A DNA stretch of 64,000 bases, from positions 62,001-126,000 of the forward strand of contig NZ_RCCK01000013.1 in assembly GCF_003664035.1 (NCBI RefSeq). The letters are read 5' to 3'. The position numbers were made by a program, and so were the translations under genes. Below the pieces are notes generated by a model that saw only the letters and a list, made by a program, of their open reading frames with translations, did not search any database and was not told the DNA's origin. Positions 44,139 through 52,243 of this stretch are shown here, piece by piece. The DNA comes from Pedobacter alluvionis. GTDB lineage: Bacteria > Bacteroidota > Bacteroidia > Sphingobacteriales > Sphingobacteriaceae. Every line of letters begins with the position of its first letter. The first letter of the stretch is position 1.

Positions 44139-45647
44139 TTAGCTATTAAAAACAGCTATTGCTTTTGCTATTCTTGCTTTGGTTTCTGCTACGCCCAACA
44201 GCACAGCAATATCAAAAACGCCTGGTCCAAATTTACCACCCACCAGCATAATGCGGAAAGGCAACATCAATTCGCCTGGTTTAAACCCTTTTTCTTCGGC
44301 CAAAGCTTTAAAAGCTGTTTCGGCAGAAACAGCATCAGTTAATGTTAAGCTATCAGCAAAACTGTTAAAGAAATCGGCTTTTTCGGCTGTCCACTTTGGT
44401 TTTACCGAATTTACATCATATTCTGCCGGTGAAGTAAAAAAGTAACTGCTTTGTGCCACAAAATCTGGCAATAAAGTACAGCGGTCTTTAATTAGATCGA
44501 TAACCGTATTTAGAAAAGTATCATCGTTAACTTCAATACCTACTTTTTCGAGCTCAGTTTTAACGCCCGGCGCTAAACTTTCGGCACGCTCCGCTTTAAT
44601 CCACTCGTGGTTATACCACTTGGCTTTTTCGAAATCGAATTTAGCGCCCGCTTTACTAATTCTTTCTATCGAGAATTTTTCTTCCAGCTCTTTTAATGAG
44701 AATAACTCCTGATCGGTACCATCATTCCAGCCTAAAAGTGCCAGCATATTAATAAAAGCTTCGGGCATAAAACCCATTTCTTTAAATCCCTTGGTTATAT
44801 CGCCTGTTTTAGGGTCGGTCCAGTTCATGGCATAAACCGGGAAACCTAAACGGTCGCCATCACGTTTGCTTAATTTTCCATGTCCATCTGGTTTTAAGAT
44901 TAAAGGTAAGTGTGCCCATGCAGGCATTTCTGCTTCCCAACCTAAATATTTCCAAAGTAAAATATGCACCGGCGCCGAAGGCAACCATTCTTCTCCCCTA
45001 AAAGCATGACTAATTTCCATCGCCTTATCATCAACTACAACAGCTAAATGGTAGGTTGGCATTCCGTCGGCTTTTAACAATACTTTATCATCAACCAACG
45101 AGGTTTCGAAACTTACGTCACCACGGATTAAATCATTAAAATGTACAATTTCATCGGTTGGTACCTTAATGCGGATCACGTGTGGTGTTTTAGCTGCCAA
45201 TAACTCTTCAACTTCACTAATGGTAAGGGTTAAAGAATTACGCATCTGCATACGTGTGGCCTGCCCATATTGGAAATTTGGAATTTCTTTACGTTTGGCA
45301 TCTAAATCTTCAGGGGTATCGAAAGCATAATAAGCATAACCATCGCTAATTAACTGTTCGGCAAATTTGCGGTAGCTGGGTTTGCGCTCGCTTTGACGGT
45401 ACGGGCCATAAGCACCTGGATGTGCAGGACTTTCATCTGGTGTGATACCGCACCAATCTAAACAGTTTACAATATATTGTTCTGCGCCTTCTACAAAGCG
45501 ATTTTGATCGGTATCTTCTACACGAAGTACAAAAGTTCCATTATTTTTTTTGGCAAATAAATAATTGAACAAAGCAGTGCGCACACCACCTAAATGCAAA
45601 CCTCCGGTTGGGCTTGGGGCAAATCTTACTCTAACTTTTTTATCCAT
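44139..45647 (-). CDS. gltX: Glutamyl-tRNA synthetase
   Basis: A 502-residue class I aminoacyl-tRNA synthetase charging tRNA-Glu. The HIGH-type motif is in FAPSPTGGLHLGGVRTALFNYL (HLGG, 18-21), the second catalytic loop as KLSKRDGDRLGF, and the synthetase core includes LRVEDTDQNRF and AVVVDDKAMEISHAFRGEEWLPSAP. The C-terminal anticodon-binding domain is present and the length is normal for the bacterial enzyme. It may be discriminating or not; the sequence alone does not tell. Monocistronic: a bidirectional terminator follows, and a 223-base divergent region to the kinase gene precedes it. Confidence 0.97.
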   Translation of the reverse strand: MDKKVRVRFAPSPTGGLHLGGVRTALFNYLFAKKNNGTFVLRVEDTDQNRFVEGAEQYIVNCLDWCGITPDESPAHPGAYGPYRQSERKPSYRKFAEQLISDGYAYYAFDTPEDLDAKRKEIPNFQYGQATRMQMRNSLTLTISEVEELLAAKTPHVIRIKVPTDEIVHFNDLIRGDVSFETSLVDDKVLLKADGMPTYHLAVVVDDKAMEISHAFRGEEWLPSAPVHILLWKYLGWEAEMPAWAHLPLILKPDGHGKLSKRDGDRLGFPVYAMNWTDPKTGDITKGFKEMGFMPEAFINMLALLGWNDGTDQELFSLKELEEKFSIERISKAGAKFDFEKAKWYNHEWIKAERAESLAPGVKTELEKVGIEVNDDTFLNTVIDLIKDRCTLLPDFVAQSSYFFTSPAEYDVNSVKPKWTAEKADFFNSFADSLTLTDAVSAETAFKALAEEKGFKPGELMLPFRIMLVGGKFGPGVFDIAVLLGVAETKARIAKAIAVFNS

Positions 45648-45767
45648 GGTTGAATTGTTGAGCGGTTGGCGTGAGGCGTAAAGCGCATAAAACGCCTATC
45701 CCCATACGCAAAGCGCAAGACGCTACAAAGATATATTTTTCATCCATTTTATAGCGTTTTCATCTGT

Positions 45768-45831
45768 GATGAAGCTACCATGCATTCAAAATGATTGTTA
45801 CACGGTTGTGAAAAAGCATAATGGTTTTATG
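45768..45831 (+). repeat. Long hairpin element, copy 2 (related to 12920-12979)
   Basis: Arms GATGAAGCTACCATGC (45768-45783) and GCATAATGGTTTTATG (45816-45831) pair at 13 of 16 positions as plus-strand RNA, three of them G-U. The left arm and the preceding TGTGA are shared with copy 1. It lies 40 bases before the kinase ATG, so it would be in that gene's leader if transcribed. Confidence 0.55.
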
Positions 45832-45870
45832 TTTTTTCCGTTTTGTTATTGTAATTTGGCTAGCTAAAGC

Positions 45871-47079
45871 ATGAATCCTTATCAAAAGAAACGCCGTTGG
45901 AAGTTTTTCCTTCTCATTTTTGCCATCTTAATTGGCATTGCATCAGTATTTTACACCGATTCTTTTGTAAAAAAAATGGAACGCGAAGAGGCAGACCAGT
46001 TTCACCTTTGGGTGCGGATTCAGGAACGGGCCATGTTTCTTTATGACAATGATGATTACCGTGATGTGGTGGAAACCGTAAGAAAAAACACCAAAACCCC
46101 TGTAATCATGATCGATTCTGCCGGAATGATTACTTCTTTTTTTGGTTTAGACAGTACTAAAACCAATTATCCTGTTGCAGATACTAAACTCACTTACGAT
46201 AGTTTATATTTTGTAAGGCAGTTGAGGCAGATGAAAGCCCAGCATCCACCTGACGAAATGAATATTTTTGGCAGAAAATTTAAAGCATACTATCGCGACT
46301 CTTTCATTTTAACGCAGTTGAGGTATTTCCCCTACATTCAAATGGGGGTTATTTTCCTTTTCCTTTTAACAGCTTATGCAGCATTCAGTTCTGCACGGAA
46401 AGATGAACAAGATCATGTTTGGGTAGGTTTAGCCAAAGAAACGGCACACCAATTGGGTACACCGATATCATCGCTCATGGCCTGGACAGAACTGATGAAA
46501 TCTAAATTTGATGCAGAAGACGATCCCCTGATTGCCGAAATGGAGAACGACATCAAACGATTGGAAATTATTACCGACCGTTTCTCGAAAATCGGTTCAA
46601 AACCTATACTTGAAGACCATACGGTTTACATTGTAGTGAGCGATTTTATCCGTTATTTTAAAGTGCGCACTTCAGACAAGGTTAAATTCAGCATCACCGG
46701 AGATGAACAGGTAAGGGCAATGTTAAACGTCCCGTTGTTTGATTGGGTGATTGAAAATCTTTTAAAGAATGCGGCAAATGCCATTGAAAATGAAGGCTCA
46801 ATCTCTATCAATATTATAGAAAATTTAGCCAAAGAGCAGGTTTTTATTGATGTGAGCGATACCGGAAAGGGTATTCCAAGATCTAAATTCGATGCGGTTT
46901 TTCAACCCGGCTATACCACGCGTAAACGCGGCTGGGGCTTAGGTTTATCGCTCACCAAACGTATTGTGGAAAATTACCACAGCGGAGAAATTTTTGTTAA
47001 AGACTCAGAACTGGGCAAAGGCACAACTTTTAGAATAATATTAAAAAGCAGTTTAAGATATGAACCGACCACAGCCTAA
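45871..47079 (+). CDS. Membrane sensor histidine kinase
   Basis: A 402-residue kinase. Membrane segments at ~10-28 and ~156-174 bound a ~125-residue extracytoplasmic sensor region of unknown fold. The DHp helix has His193 in LAKETAHQLGTPISSLMAW, a variant H-box common in Bacteroidota; the ATPase domain shows WVIENLLKNAANAIE (N box), DVSDTGKGIPRSKFD (G1) and GWGLGLSLTKRIVE (G2). Its 3' end overlaps the DinB-like gene by 20 bases, so a kinase with two enzyme-like partners forms one operon. No response regulator is adjacent. Confidence 0.92.
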   Translation: MNPYQKKRRWKFFLLIFAILIGIASVFYTDSFVKKMEREEADQFHLWVRIQERAMFLYDNDDYRDVVETVRKNTKTPVIMIDSAGMITSFFGLDSTKTNYPVADTKLTYDSLYFVRQLRQMKAQHPPDEMNIFGRKFKAYYRDSFILTQLRYFPYIQMGVIFLFLLTAYAAFSSARKDEQDHVWVGLAKETAHQLGTPISSLMAWTELMKSKFDAEDDPLIAEMENDIKRLEIITDRFSKIGSKPILEDHTVYIVVSDFIRYFKVRTSDKVKFSITGDEQVRAMLNVPLFDWVIENLLKNAANAIENEGSISINIIENLAKEQVFIDVSDTGKGIPRSKFDAVFQPGYTTRKRGWGLGLSLTKRIVENYHSGEIFVKDSELGKGTTFRIILKSSLRYEPTTA

Positions 47080-47569
47080 CGAATATCCTACTTGGGGCGA
47101 AAACTATATCAGCAAAGTTGATGGAGATATTTTCGAAATTTTAAACGAACAGATTCAAAGTCTTCCGGCATTGTTCAGGGCGAACGCAGATAAAGCTGAT
47201 TATGCCTATGCCGAAGGCAAATGGACACTAAAAGAAATGTTAGGTCATATTATTGACACTGAACGTGTTTTTGCCTTTCGCATTACCTGTTTTGCACGAA
47301 AAGAACAGCAGCCTTTACCGGGTTTCGAGGAAGATGATTATGTACTGAATGCCCGCTTTTCCGAACGCGATCTGGAAGACCTGATTGAAGAGTTTGTTGC
47401 ATTACGAAAAGCCAATTTATATCTTTTTAAATCTTTAAACGACGAAGAATTAAACAGAAAGGGAGTTGCTTCAGGCAGAGAAATTAATGTAAAATCCATT
47501 TTGTTTATTGCGGGTGGCCATATTATCCATCATGTTTCCATTTTAAAAGAACGTTACCATGTGGTTTAA
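47060..47569 (+). CDS. DinB-family (YfiT-like) putative metal-dependent enzyme
   Basis: A 169-residue four-helix protein. Metal-binding residues of the DinB/YfiT family are placed as MLGHIIDTERVFAFRI and GGHIIHHVSILKERY; additional marks are YAYAEGKWTLKEML and FEEDDYV. Members bind nickel or zinc and act as thiol or other transferases, or have no known role. The gene overlaps the kinase by 20 bases and the thioesterase gene by 11, so it is translationally coupled to both. Confidence 0.88.
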   Translation: MNRPQPNEYPTWGENYISKVDGDIFEILNEQIQSLPALFRANADKADYAYAEGKWTLKEMLGHIIDTERVFAFRITCFARKEQQPLPGFEEDDYVLNARFSERDLEDLIEEFVALRKANLYLFKSLNDEELNRKGVASGREINVKSILFIAGGHIIHHVSILKERYHVV

Positions 47570-47981
47570 AAACTTTACCGCTGATGAGTTGAATAATCGC
47601 CCTAAAAATCATTTGGGAGCGCTACTCGATATCCGTTTTACCGAAATTGGGGAAGATTTTCTTGTTGGTACCATGCCTGTTGACGAACGTACGCACCAGC
47701 CTGCAGGGATTTTGCATGGAGGCGCTTCGGTAGTTTTGGCCGAAACCCTGGGTAGCATTGCTTCTTACATGTGCATAAACCCTGAGAAATATGTTGCTGT
47801 TGGTTTAGAAGTAAACGCCAATCATTTACGGCCTGTAAAAAGCGGTTTGGTTAAAGGCATTTGCAAACCATTACATATTGGGGCTAAAACTCAGGTTTGG
47901 GAAATTAAGATTTATGATGAACGCGGAAAGATGAACTGCATTAGCCGCTTAACGGTTGCGATTATTAATAAGCCGCAGTAA
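47559..47981 (+). CDS. Hotdog-fold thioesterase, PaaI/MenI-like
   Basis: A 140-residue PaaI-type acyl-CoA thioesterase. The hotdog core is seen as FTEIGEDFLVGTMPVDERTHQP, the catalytic helix region AGILHGGASVVLAETLGSIASY and the closing strand KPLHIGAKTQVWEIKIYDE. The acidic catalytic residue is the Glu in LAET. DHNA-CoA hydrolase (menaquinone synthesis) or a general phenylacetate-type thioesterase are both possible; the context with a kinase and a DinB-like protein does not decide. Confidence 0.9.
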   Translation: MWFKNFTADELNNRPKNHLGALLDIRFTEIGEDFLVGTMPVDERTHQPAGILHGGASVVLAETLGSIASYMCINPEKYVAVGLEVNANHLRPVKSGLVKGICKPLHIGAKTQVWEIKIYDERGKMNCISRLTVAIINKPQ

Positions 47982-47987
47982 TCTGCG

Positions 47988-48075
47988 GTCAGATGTTACC
48001 ATCTGACTGTTACTTAAATTTAAAAGCAGGTATCTAATGCCTCAAAAAACCAATTGTCAGATGGTAACATCTGAC
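47988..48075. repeat. Paired palindromes (88 bases) after the thioesterase gene
   Basis: GTCAGATGTTACCATCTGAC (47988-48007) and its exact reverse complement GTCAGATGGTAACATCTGAC (48056-48075). Each arm is itself near-palindromic. A similar pair lies at 61529-61591. Confidence 0.75.
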
Positions 48076-48091
48076 AACACAAGAATCAAAA

Positions 48092-48133
48092 GAAGTCAAG
48101 TTTAATAGCGCTGTTGCTATTAAACTTGACTTC
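48092..48133 (-). terminator. Perfect 18-bp hairpin, probable terminator of DUF6249 gene
   Basis: Arms GAAGTCAAGTTTAATAGC (48092-48109) and its exact complement (48116-48133) with a 6-base loop. It lies 8 bases after the DUF6249 stop on the minus strand and is followed there by TTTTGATTCTT. The plus-strand operon could use it as well. Confidence 0.6.
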
Positions 48134-48141
48134 TCTGCTGA

Positions 48142-48507
48142 TTAAAACTTGTTATTGTCAAACCATTTCTTTTCTACCACATAAGAGACAATCAGACCGA
48201 GTCCACCGAAAATTCCGATGCAACCAAAGTAAATAGCTACGGCCTGTCCCTCTTCGCTGTGGGTAATGTCGCTGCCAAACATCCCTCTAACCGTGAATAG
48301 TGCAACTAACAAGCCTATTCCTAAGCCAACTAATAATAAACCGAACTTTAAGCTTAAAAACGGTTTTGGTGTTGCCTTGTGCACACCAGGATCGATTCCC
48401 CTTTCGATCATTGCCATTTTCTCTTTGTTTGATAGGTAGCGGATTCCGAATATCATTGCGAATGCGCCTAAAAAAAGTGAAATTGGGACTAATATTGGAC
48501 CTTCCAT
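48142..48507 (-). CDS. DUF6249 domain-containing membrane protein
   Basis: A 121-residue protein with three membrane segments (~5-24, ~52-72, ~88-108) and a short charged loop (YLSNKEKMAMIERGIDPGVHK) between the first two, the family's characteristic part. The loop motif K-x-x-M-I-E-R-G-I is typical for DUF6249. Function unknown. It stands alone on the minus strand. Confidence 0.82.
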   Translation of the reverse strand: MEGPILVPISLFLGAFAMIFGIRYLSNKEKMAMIERGIDPGVHKATPKPFLSLKFGLLLVGLGIGLLVALFTVRGMFGSDITHSEEGQAVAIYFGCIGIFGGLGLIVSYVVEKKWFDNNKF

Positions 48508-48643
48508 GATTATAATTTTTTAATTTGTAAATATTCTATTGTTTAATTGAACCGTGTTCTGTGTATTATGACTACATACTTTTTAATCAGGTTACACCCT
48601 TGCTGAAAAAAAATCGATAGCTTTATCAAACATTCAAATTCCA

Positions 48644-49210
48644 TTGTACAGTCAGTTAAAAAATATAGACATCTTTAAGCCACTCACTAATGAAGCTTTA
48701 GAAAGGTTAGCTGCTGTTTCCAGACAGGTAGAACATCCGAAAGGAACGATTTTAATCCATGCAGATAAAACCGAGCCTTATTTTTATATCCTCGAAAATG
48801 GCATTGCCAGAGCTTATTCTGATGGCGAGAACCAACAAATAACCTTTTGGTTTGGACAAAACGGTGCTGTTCTTTTTTCTTTTAACAGCTACATTAACAA
48901 TGGTCCCGGGTATGAGAACATTGAGCTGTTGGAACACTGCAGTTTAATTCAAATCAAGCTAACTGATCTTTTTTTGCTTTACGACCAACATTTAGAAATT
49001 GCCAATTGGGGTAGAAAAATTGCAGAGCAGGAGTTAATTGCAACTGAAAGAAGATTAATTGACAGGGCTTTTAAAGGTGCAGCAGAACGTTATCAGGATT
49101 TTGTAGATCAATCTCCCGAGTTGATTAAAAGAGTAGCCTTAAAACACATTGCCTCTTACCTGGGTGTAACACAGGTTACCCTGAGCAGAATAAGAGCTAC
49201 CCATAAATAA
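48644..49210 (+). CDS. Crp/Fnr-family transcriptional regulator (TTG start)
   Basis: A 188-residue regulator. The cNMP-binding-like beta roll covers ~10-120 (HPKGTILIHADKTEPYFYILENGIARAY), a long dimer helix ~120-150, and the C-terminal winged helix-turn-helix at ~160-188 (LKHIASYLGVTQVTLSRIRAT). Phosphate-cassette residues of true cAMP binders are not obvious, so the signal may differ. No ATG precedes; TTG at 48644 gives a natural N-terminus. A small SMR exporter gene follows 69 bases downstream, with a perfect dyad between, so it may be its target. Confidence 0.88.
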   Translation: MYSQLKNIDIFKPLTNEALERLAAVSRQVEHPKGTILIHADKTEPYFYILENGIARAYSDGENQQITFWFGQNGAVLFSFNSYINNGPGYENIELLEHCSLIQIKLTDLFLLYDQHLEIANWGRKIAEQELIATERRLIDRAFKGAAERYQDFVDQSPELIKRVALKHIASYLGVTQVTLSRIRATHK

Positions 49211-49221
49211 AATTATTTTTT

Positions 49222-49238
49222 AACATTTGTAAAATGTT
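49222..49238. promoter_or_regulatory. Dyad, candidate Crp-family operator before the SMR gene
   Basis: AACATTT-GTA-AAATGTT, perfect 7-base arms, centred 17 bases upstream of the perfect -7-like TAAATTTG at 49256-49263. The place and symmetry suit an activator or repressor site of the Crp-type regulator encoded just upstream. Confidence 0.45.
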
Positions 49239-49279
49239 GCCCGATAAATGTGCCTTAAATTTGCATAAACACATTTATT

Positions 49280-49600
49280 ATGAACTGGATTATCTTAATT
49301 ATTGCCGGGCTTTTTGAGGTTGGCTTTACCACATGCCTTAAATTATCGAACAATTTTTCGAATATAAAATGGAGCGCAGCATTTTTTCTCTGCATTACCT
49401 TAAGCTTTTTATTGTTAAACAAAGCCACCCAAACTTTACCTATGGGAACTGCCTATGCGGTTTGGACGGGCATTGGTGCCGTAGGAACGGTAATTATCGG
49501 GATTTTTTACTTCAATGAGCCGGCAACCTTTTGGCGGATCTTTTTTATCTGTACCCTGATCGGTTCTATTGCCGGCTTAAAATTTTTTGCTTCGCATTAG
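49280..49600 (+). CDS. SMR-family exporter, SugE/Gdx-like
   Basis: A 106-residue four-helix membrane protein. The conserved Glu13 of the first helix lies in AGLFEVGFTTCLK. The third-helix motif GTAYAVWTGIGAVG is the form seen in SugE/Gdx guanidinium exporters rather than in EmrE (GIAYAIWSG). It works as an antiparallel dimer exchanging protons for cations. It follows a Crp-type regulator and has its own -7-like element. The substrate (guanidinium or quaternary ammonium) is inferred. Confidence 0.9.
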   Translation: MNWIILIIAGLFEVGFTTCLKLSNNFSNIKWSAAFFLCITLSFLLLNKATQTLPMGTAYAVWTGIGAVGTVIIGIFYFNEPATFWRIFFICTLIGSIAGLKFFASH

Positions 49601-49605
49601 TGGAT

Positions 49606-49654
49606 AACTTGCGAAGTTTATAAGGCCAAGAGCGTAGGCAGAACTTCGCAAGTT
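49606..49654. repeat. Inverted repeat AACTTGCGAAGTT, downstream of the SMR gene
   Basis: Perfect 13-base arms 49606-49618 and 49642-49654. Related to the pair at 34933-34981. It may also serve to end the SMR transcript. Confidence 0.7.
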
Positions 49655-50414
49655 TAGCCGGGGCTTAAAAAATTATTTCTGGAGTGCAAGAGATCAACCT
49701 GGTTCCCGTGTTACGTTGTACGCTTCGGCTTTGTTCCTTAGCATGCAGGGTAACCCCCAATGTCATTAAGTTAATGGATAAATCTCAAAAAATGTCAGTC
49801 TGATGGGCAATTTATTGTATAAAAATCAATATGAGTGACGTACAATCGTTCCCCTTGTCCTACAGCTCGGACTTGCCTCGGCTCGCCGCCGCCGAAGGGC
49901 TCTTTCTTTTTGGCATCAAAAAGAAACAAAAAATGCCGGCTGAAAATTTTTCTTTCAAAGCTAGTAGGTTGGCTTGGGCAGTGCAGCACGAAAAATTTGT
50001 TAGGCCGGATTTAAGCAGAACGGGTATATCGTGCTATGGCCTAGCTGGGCGGAAATACTAAAGCAAATAAAGCGCTGATTAATAGACGTTTGTGAAACAA
50101 CGTCAATAGTAACGTATTCAAAGGGCTGTATTTGCTATTTATCATCTCCAAAAGTCTTCGGCTACGCTAAGACTGAAAACCGCGGTGCTTAATTTTTTAG
50201 GGGGTTCAAGGCATAAAACTTTGTGCATAAACCTGATTGCGACGAAATCCTTTTTGTTGTCACCCTGAGCGTAGTCGAAGGGCAACAAAAAGATTAAGCC
50301 AAAAGCAGGACTACCCTTCGCTATGAAAAACTGTCCTTTCCTTTTCAAAATACAAGAAAAATCAAATTTAAACCCTCATTTCTTCCCAAACTCATAATAA
50401 ATTGATGTTTCACT
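49655..50414. repeat. 760-base gene-free stretch of mixed repeats
   Basis: Contains the inverted copy (49755-49716) of the element also at 29326-29367. It also has a segment at 49840-50060, G+C-richer, with GGCTCGCCGCCGCCGAAGGG and GTCGAAGGGCAAC further on, and a hairpin at 50250-50292 with arms CTTTTTGTTG / CAACAAAAAG around a TCACCCTGAGCGTAGTCG repeat. Small open frames on both strands of 49795-50061 have no domain, operon or start evidence, and I consider them chance frames across a repeat. Confidence 0.6.
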
Positions 50415-50444
50415 TGTAACCTGTTTATCTTTAATGTAGTCTTA
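50415..50444 (+). promoter_or_regulatory. Candidate autoregulatory ECF promoter
   Basis: TGTAAC at 50415-50420 and GTCTTA at 50439-50444, 18 bases apart, 10 bases before the sigma-gene ATG. The first half with TATCTTTA is shared with the lemA upstream region. Confidence 0.35.
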
Positions 50445-50453
50445 AGGCTAAAC

Positions 50454-51035
50454 ATGGAGCAAAAACCTACAGATTTAGAGCTGATCCAAAAAGTATTGAA
50501 CGGTGAAACCGATCAGTACGCTTTATTGGTGAAACGCCATCAGCGATTTGTATTTACACTTGCTTTAAGGTTTTCGAAAAACAGGGAAGACGCCGAAGAA
50601 ATTGCGCAGGATTGCTTTGTAAAGGCATATAAAGCATTAGGCACCTTTAAACAAACGGCTAAATTCAGCACCTGGTTGTACACCATCACCTATACTACGG
50701 CCATGACTTTTTTAAGAAAAAACCGTTTGGATACCACATCAATACATGATGAAGGTACCGTTTTACAGCTCGAAAACCAGACCTCCGGCTTTAACGCTAA
50801 TGGATATGAGCGACAGGATAGCCATACTTTTTTAAATATTGCCATTGCCCAGCTTTTACCGGATGATGCGGTTATTATTACCCTGTTTTATAAAGGCGAA
50901 CAGAGTTTAGAAGAGATTGGCGCAGCATTGCATATGGAACCCAATACGATAAAAGTAAAGTTGCACAGGGCCAGGCAAAGACTTAAAGAAAAATTACAAT
51001 ATTTGTTAAAAGATGAAGTAAAGGAGTTACTATGA
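50454..51035 (+). CDS. ECF-type RNA polymerase sigma factor
   Basis: A 193-residue group IV sigma factor. Region 2 (~20-90) includes FVFTLALRFSKNREDAEEIAQDCFVKAYKAL and FSTWLYTITYTTAMTFLRK; region 4 (~130-185) includes LLPDDAVIITLFYKGEQSLEEIGAALHMEPNTIKVKLHRARQ. The stop overlaps the next gene by 4 bases (ATGA), so the two proteins are made in balance. A probable self-promoter lies upstream (50415-50444) and its core recurs before lemA. Confidence 0.93.
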   Translation: MEQKPTDLELIQKVLNGETDQYALLVKRHQRFVFTLALRFSKNREDAEEIAQDCFVKAYKALGTFKQTAKFSTWLYTITYTTAMTFLRKNRLDTTSIHDEGTVLQLENQTSGFNANGYERQDSHTFLNIAIAQLLPDDAVIITLFYKGEQSLEEIGAALHMEPNTIKVKLHRARQRLKEKLQYLLKDEVKELL

Positions 51036-51514
51036 ACACAATAGAACAACAGCTTTGGGATTATATTGATGGGAATTTAGATGAATCCTTGAAAAAAGCC
51101 ATCGAAGAAAAAATTGCATTAAATGCTGACGTTAAATCGCAGTACGAGGATCTGCTAAAACTTAATTTAGTATTTGACGGGCTGGACCTTGATGAACCCT
51201 CTATGTCTTTTACCCGAAACGTAATGGAAAGCGTTGCCATGGTCCCCGCCCCGGTAGCCATGAAAACAAAGGTGGATAAAAAGATTATTTACGGTATTGG
51301 CGGCTTTTTCGTGATCTCTCTGCTAGCCTTATTAGGTTATGTATTTTATAACGTTAACCTCGAAATGCCCAAATTTGATTTGAAGGTGAATCTAGACTTC
51401 AACTTAGAGAAGTACATTACACCTGCGGCTATTTATGCCTTTCTTTTTGCAGACCTGGTAATTGGATTAATTTTCCTCGATCAATTTTTAAGGAAGAAAA
51501 TTGCTCAGAAGTAA
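51032..51514 (+). CDS. Putative membrane anti-sigma factor of the ECF pair
   Basis: A 160-residue protein whose ATG overlaps the sigma stop by 4 bases. Residues ~1-60 are a cytoplasmic helical region (LWDYIDGNLDESLKKAIEEKI), followed by two membrane segments (~86-108 and ~132-152) with a short loop between. The layout is that of small membrane anti-sigma proteins of this phylum; no zinc-binding motif is seen. Function is inferred from position. Confidence 0.78.
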   Translation: MNTIEQQLWDYIDGNLDESLKKAIEEKIALNADVKSQYEDLLKLNLVFDGLDLDEPSMSFTRNVMESVAMVPAPVAMKTKVDKKIIYGIGGFFVISLLALLGYVFYNVNLEMPKFDLKVNLDFNLEKYITPAAIYAFLFADLVIGLIFLDQFLRKKIAQK

Positions 51515-51533
51515 GATGAATTAGACTTTTGAT

Positions 51534-51616
51534 CGTCATTTCGACTGGAGTGCAGCGGAACGGAGAAATCTTTTAGACAGTAATAAATAGATTTCTCCGC
51601 TACGGTCGAAATGACG
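51534..51616. repeat. Palindromic intergenic repeat of the CGTCATTTCGA type
   Basis: Arms CGTCATTTCGAC and GTCGAAATGACG (51534-51546 and 51604-51615) with inner GGAGAAATCT / AGATTTCTCC, so an almost continuous ~35-bp interrupted stem. Close relative of 34801-34884. Confidence 0.8.
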
Positions 51617-51634
51617 AGTTGTTAAGAATAAATT

Positions 51635-52162
51635 TTAAACCAGAGTTTTTAAAATCTCCATTCCCTTTGGCCATTCACCAAAGCCCGCGGCGGCATTAAT
51701 ATGTCCGGCATTACCTATATTAATAAACTCACTTCCCCAATTTTCGGCAAAAAACTCAGCCCTTTCTAACGTTACCCATTCATCATCAATACTGGCTACA
51801 ACAATGGTTTTAAAGTTGATCTTATCCAAAGGTACACGATCAAAACCAGGCGTATCAAAATTGTACTTTGGTGCTTCTATATCACTTGGCGCAACCAATA
51901 ATGCACCTTTAATTTTCTTTTGGTAAGCTTTTGCCCAATTGGCAATGGCTGTACAGCCTAAACTATGACCGATTAAAACCACATCATCCAAATTATATCC
52001 GGTGAGTGCCAATTCTATGTTTTCAATCCAATCCTGATTTGCCGGTGCATCCCATTCCTTTTGGTTAATGCGGATAAAATGATCTCCTGATTTTTCGAAA
52101 TGGGTTTGCCAATGGTCCGGGCCAGAATTGCCTAAACCAGGAATGATGAAGTAATAAGTCAT
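51635..52162 (-). CDS. RBBP9/YdeN-type alpha/beta hydrolase
   Basis: About 175 residues from the ATG at 52162 (MTYYFIIPGLGNSGPDHW). A frame from 52207 would add 15 residues and cover a terminator of the neighbour, so I reject it. The nucleophile elbow is GHSLGCTAIANWA; the Asp is in SIDDEWVTLE and the His in GNAGHINAAAGFGEWP, which together make the serine hydrolase triad of the RBBP9/YdeN family. Substrate unknown. It reads on the minus strand 81 bases downstream of the cold-shock gene, with a terminator between. Confidence 0.9.
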   Translation of the reverse strand: MTYYFIIPGLGNSGPDHWQTHFEKSGDHFIRINQKEWDAPANQDWIENIELALTGYNLDDVVLIGHSLGCTAIANWAKAYQKKIKGALLVAPSDIEAPKYNFDTPGFDRVPLDKINFKTIVVASIDDEWVTLERAEFFAENWGSEFINIGNAGHINAAAGFGEWPKGMEILKTLV

Positions 52163-52186
52163 GATCTGTGAGGTAGAAAAAACTAA

Positions 52187-52221
52187 AATAAAAAAGGCCG
52201 CCATCACAAGAAAGCAGCCTT
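52187..52221 (-). terminator. Rho-independent terminator of the cold-shock gene
   Basis: On the minus strand AAGGCTGC and GCGGCCTT (one G-U pair) close a 12-base loop, followed by six T; 22 bases after the stop. Confidence 0.85.
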
Positions 52222-52243
52222 CTCTGTAAATATGATAAATAAA

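Noticed and set aside
49795..50061. Small frames on both strands (64 and 76 codons)
   Set aside because: Both arise across the same repeat; no domain and no operon context.
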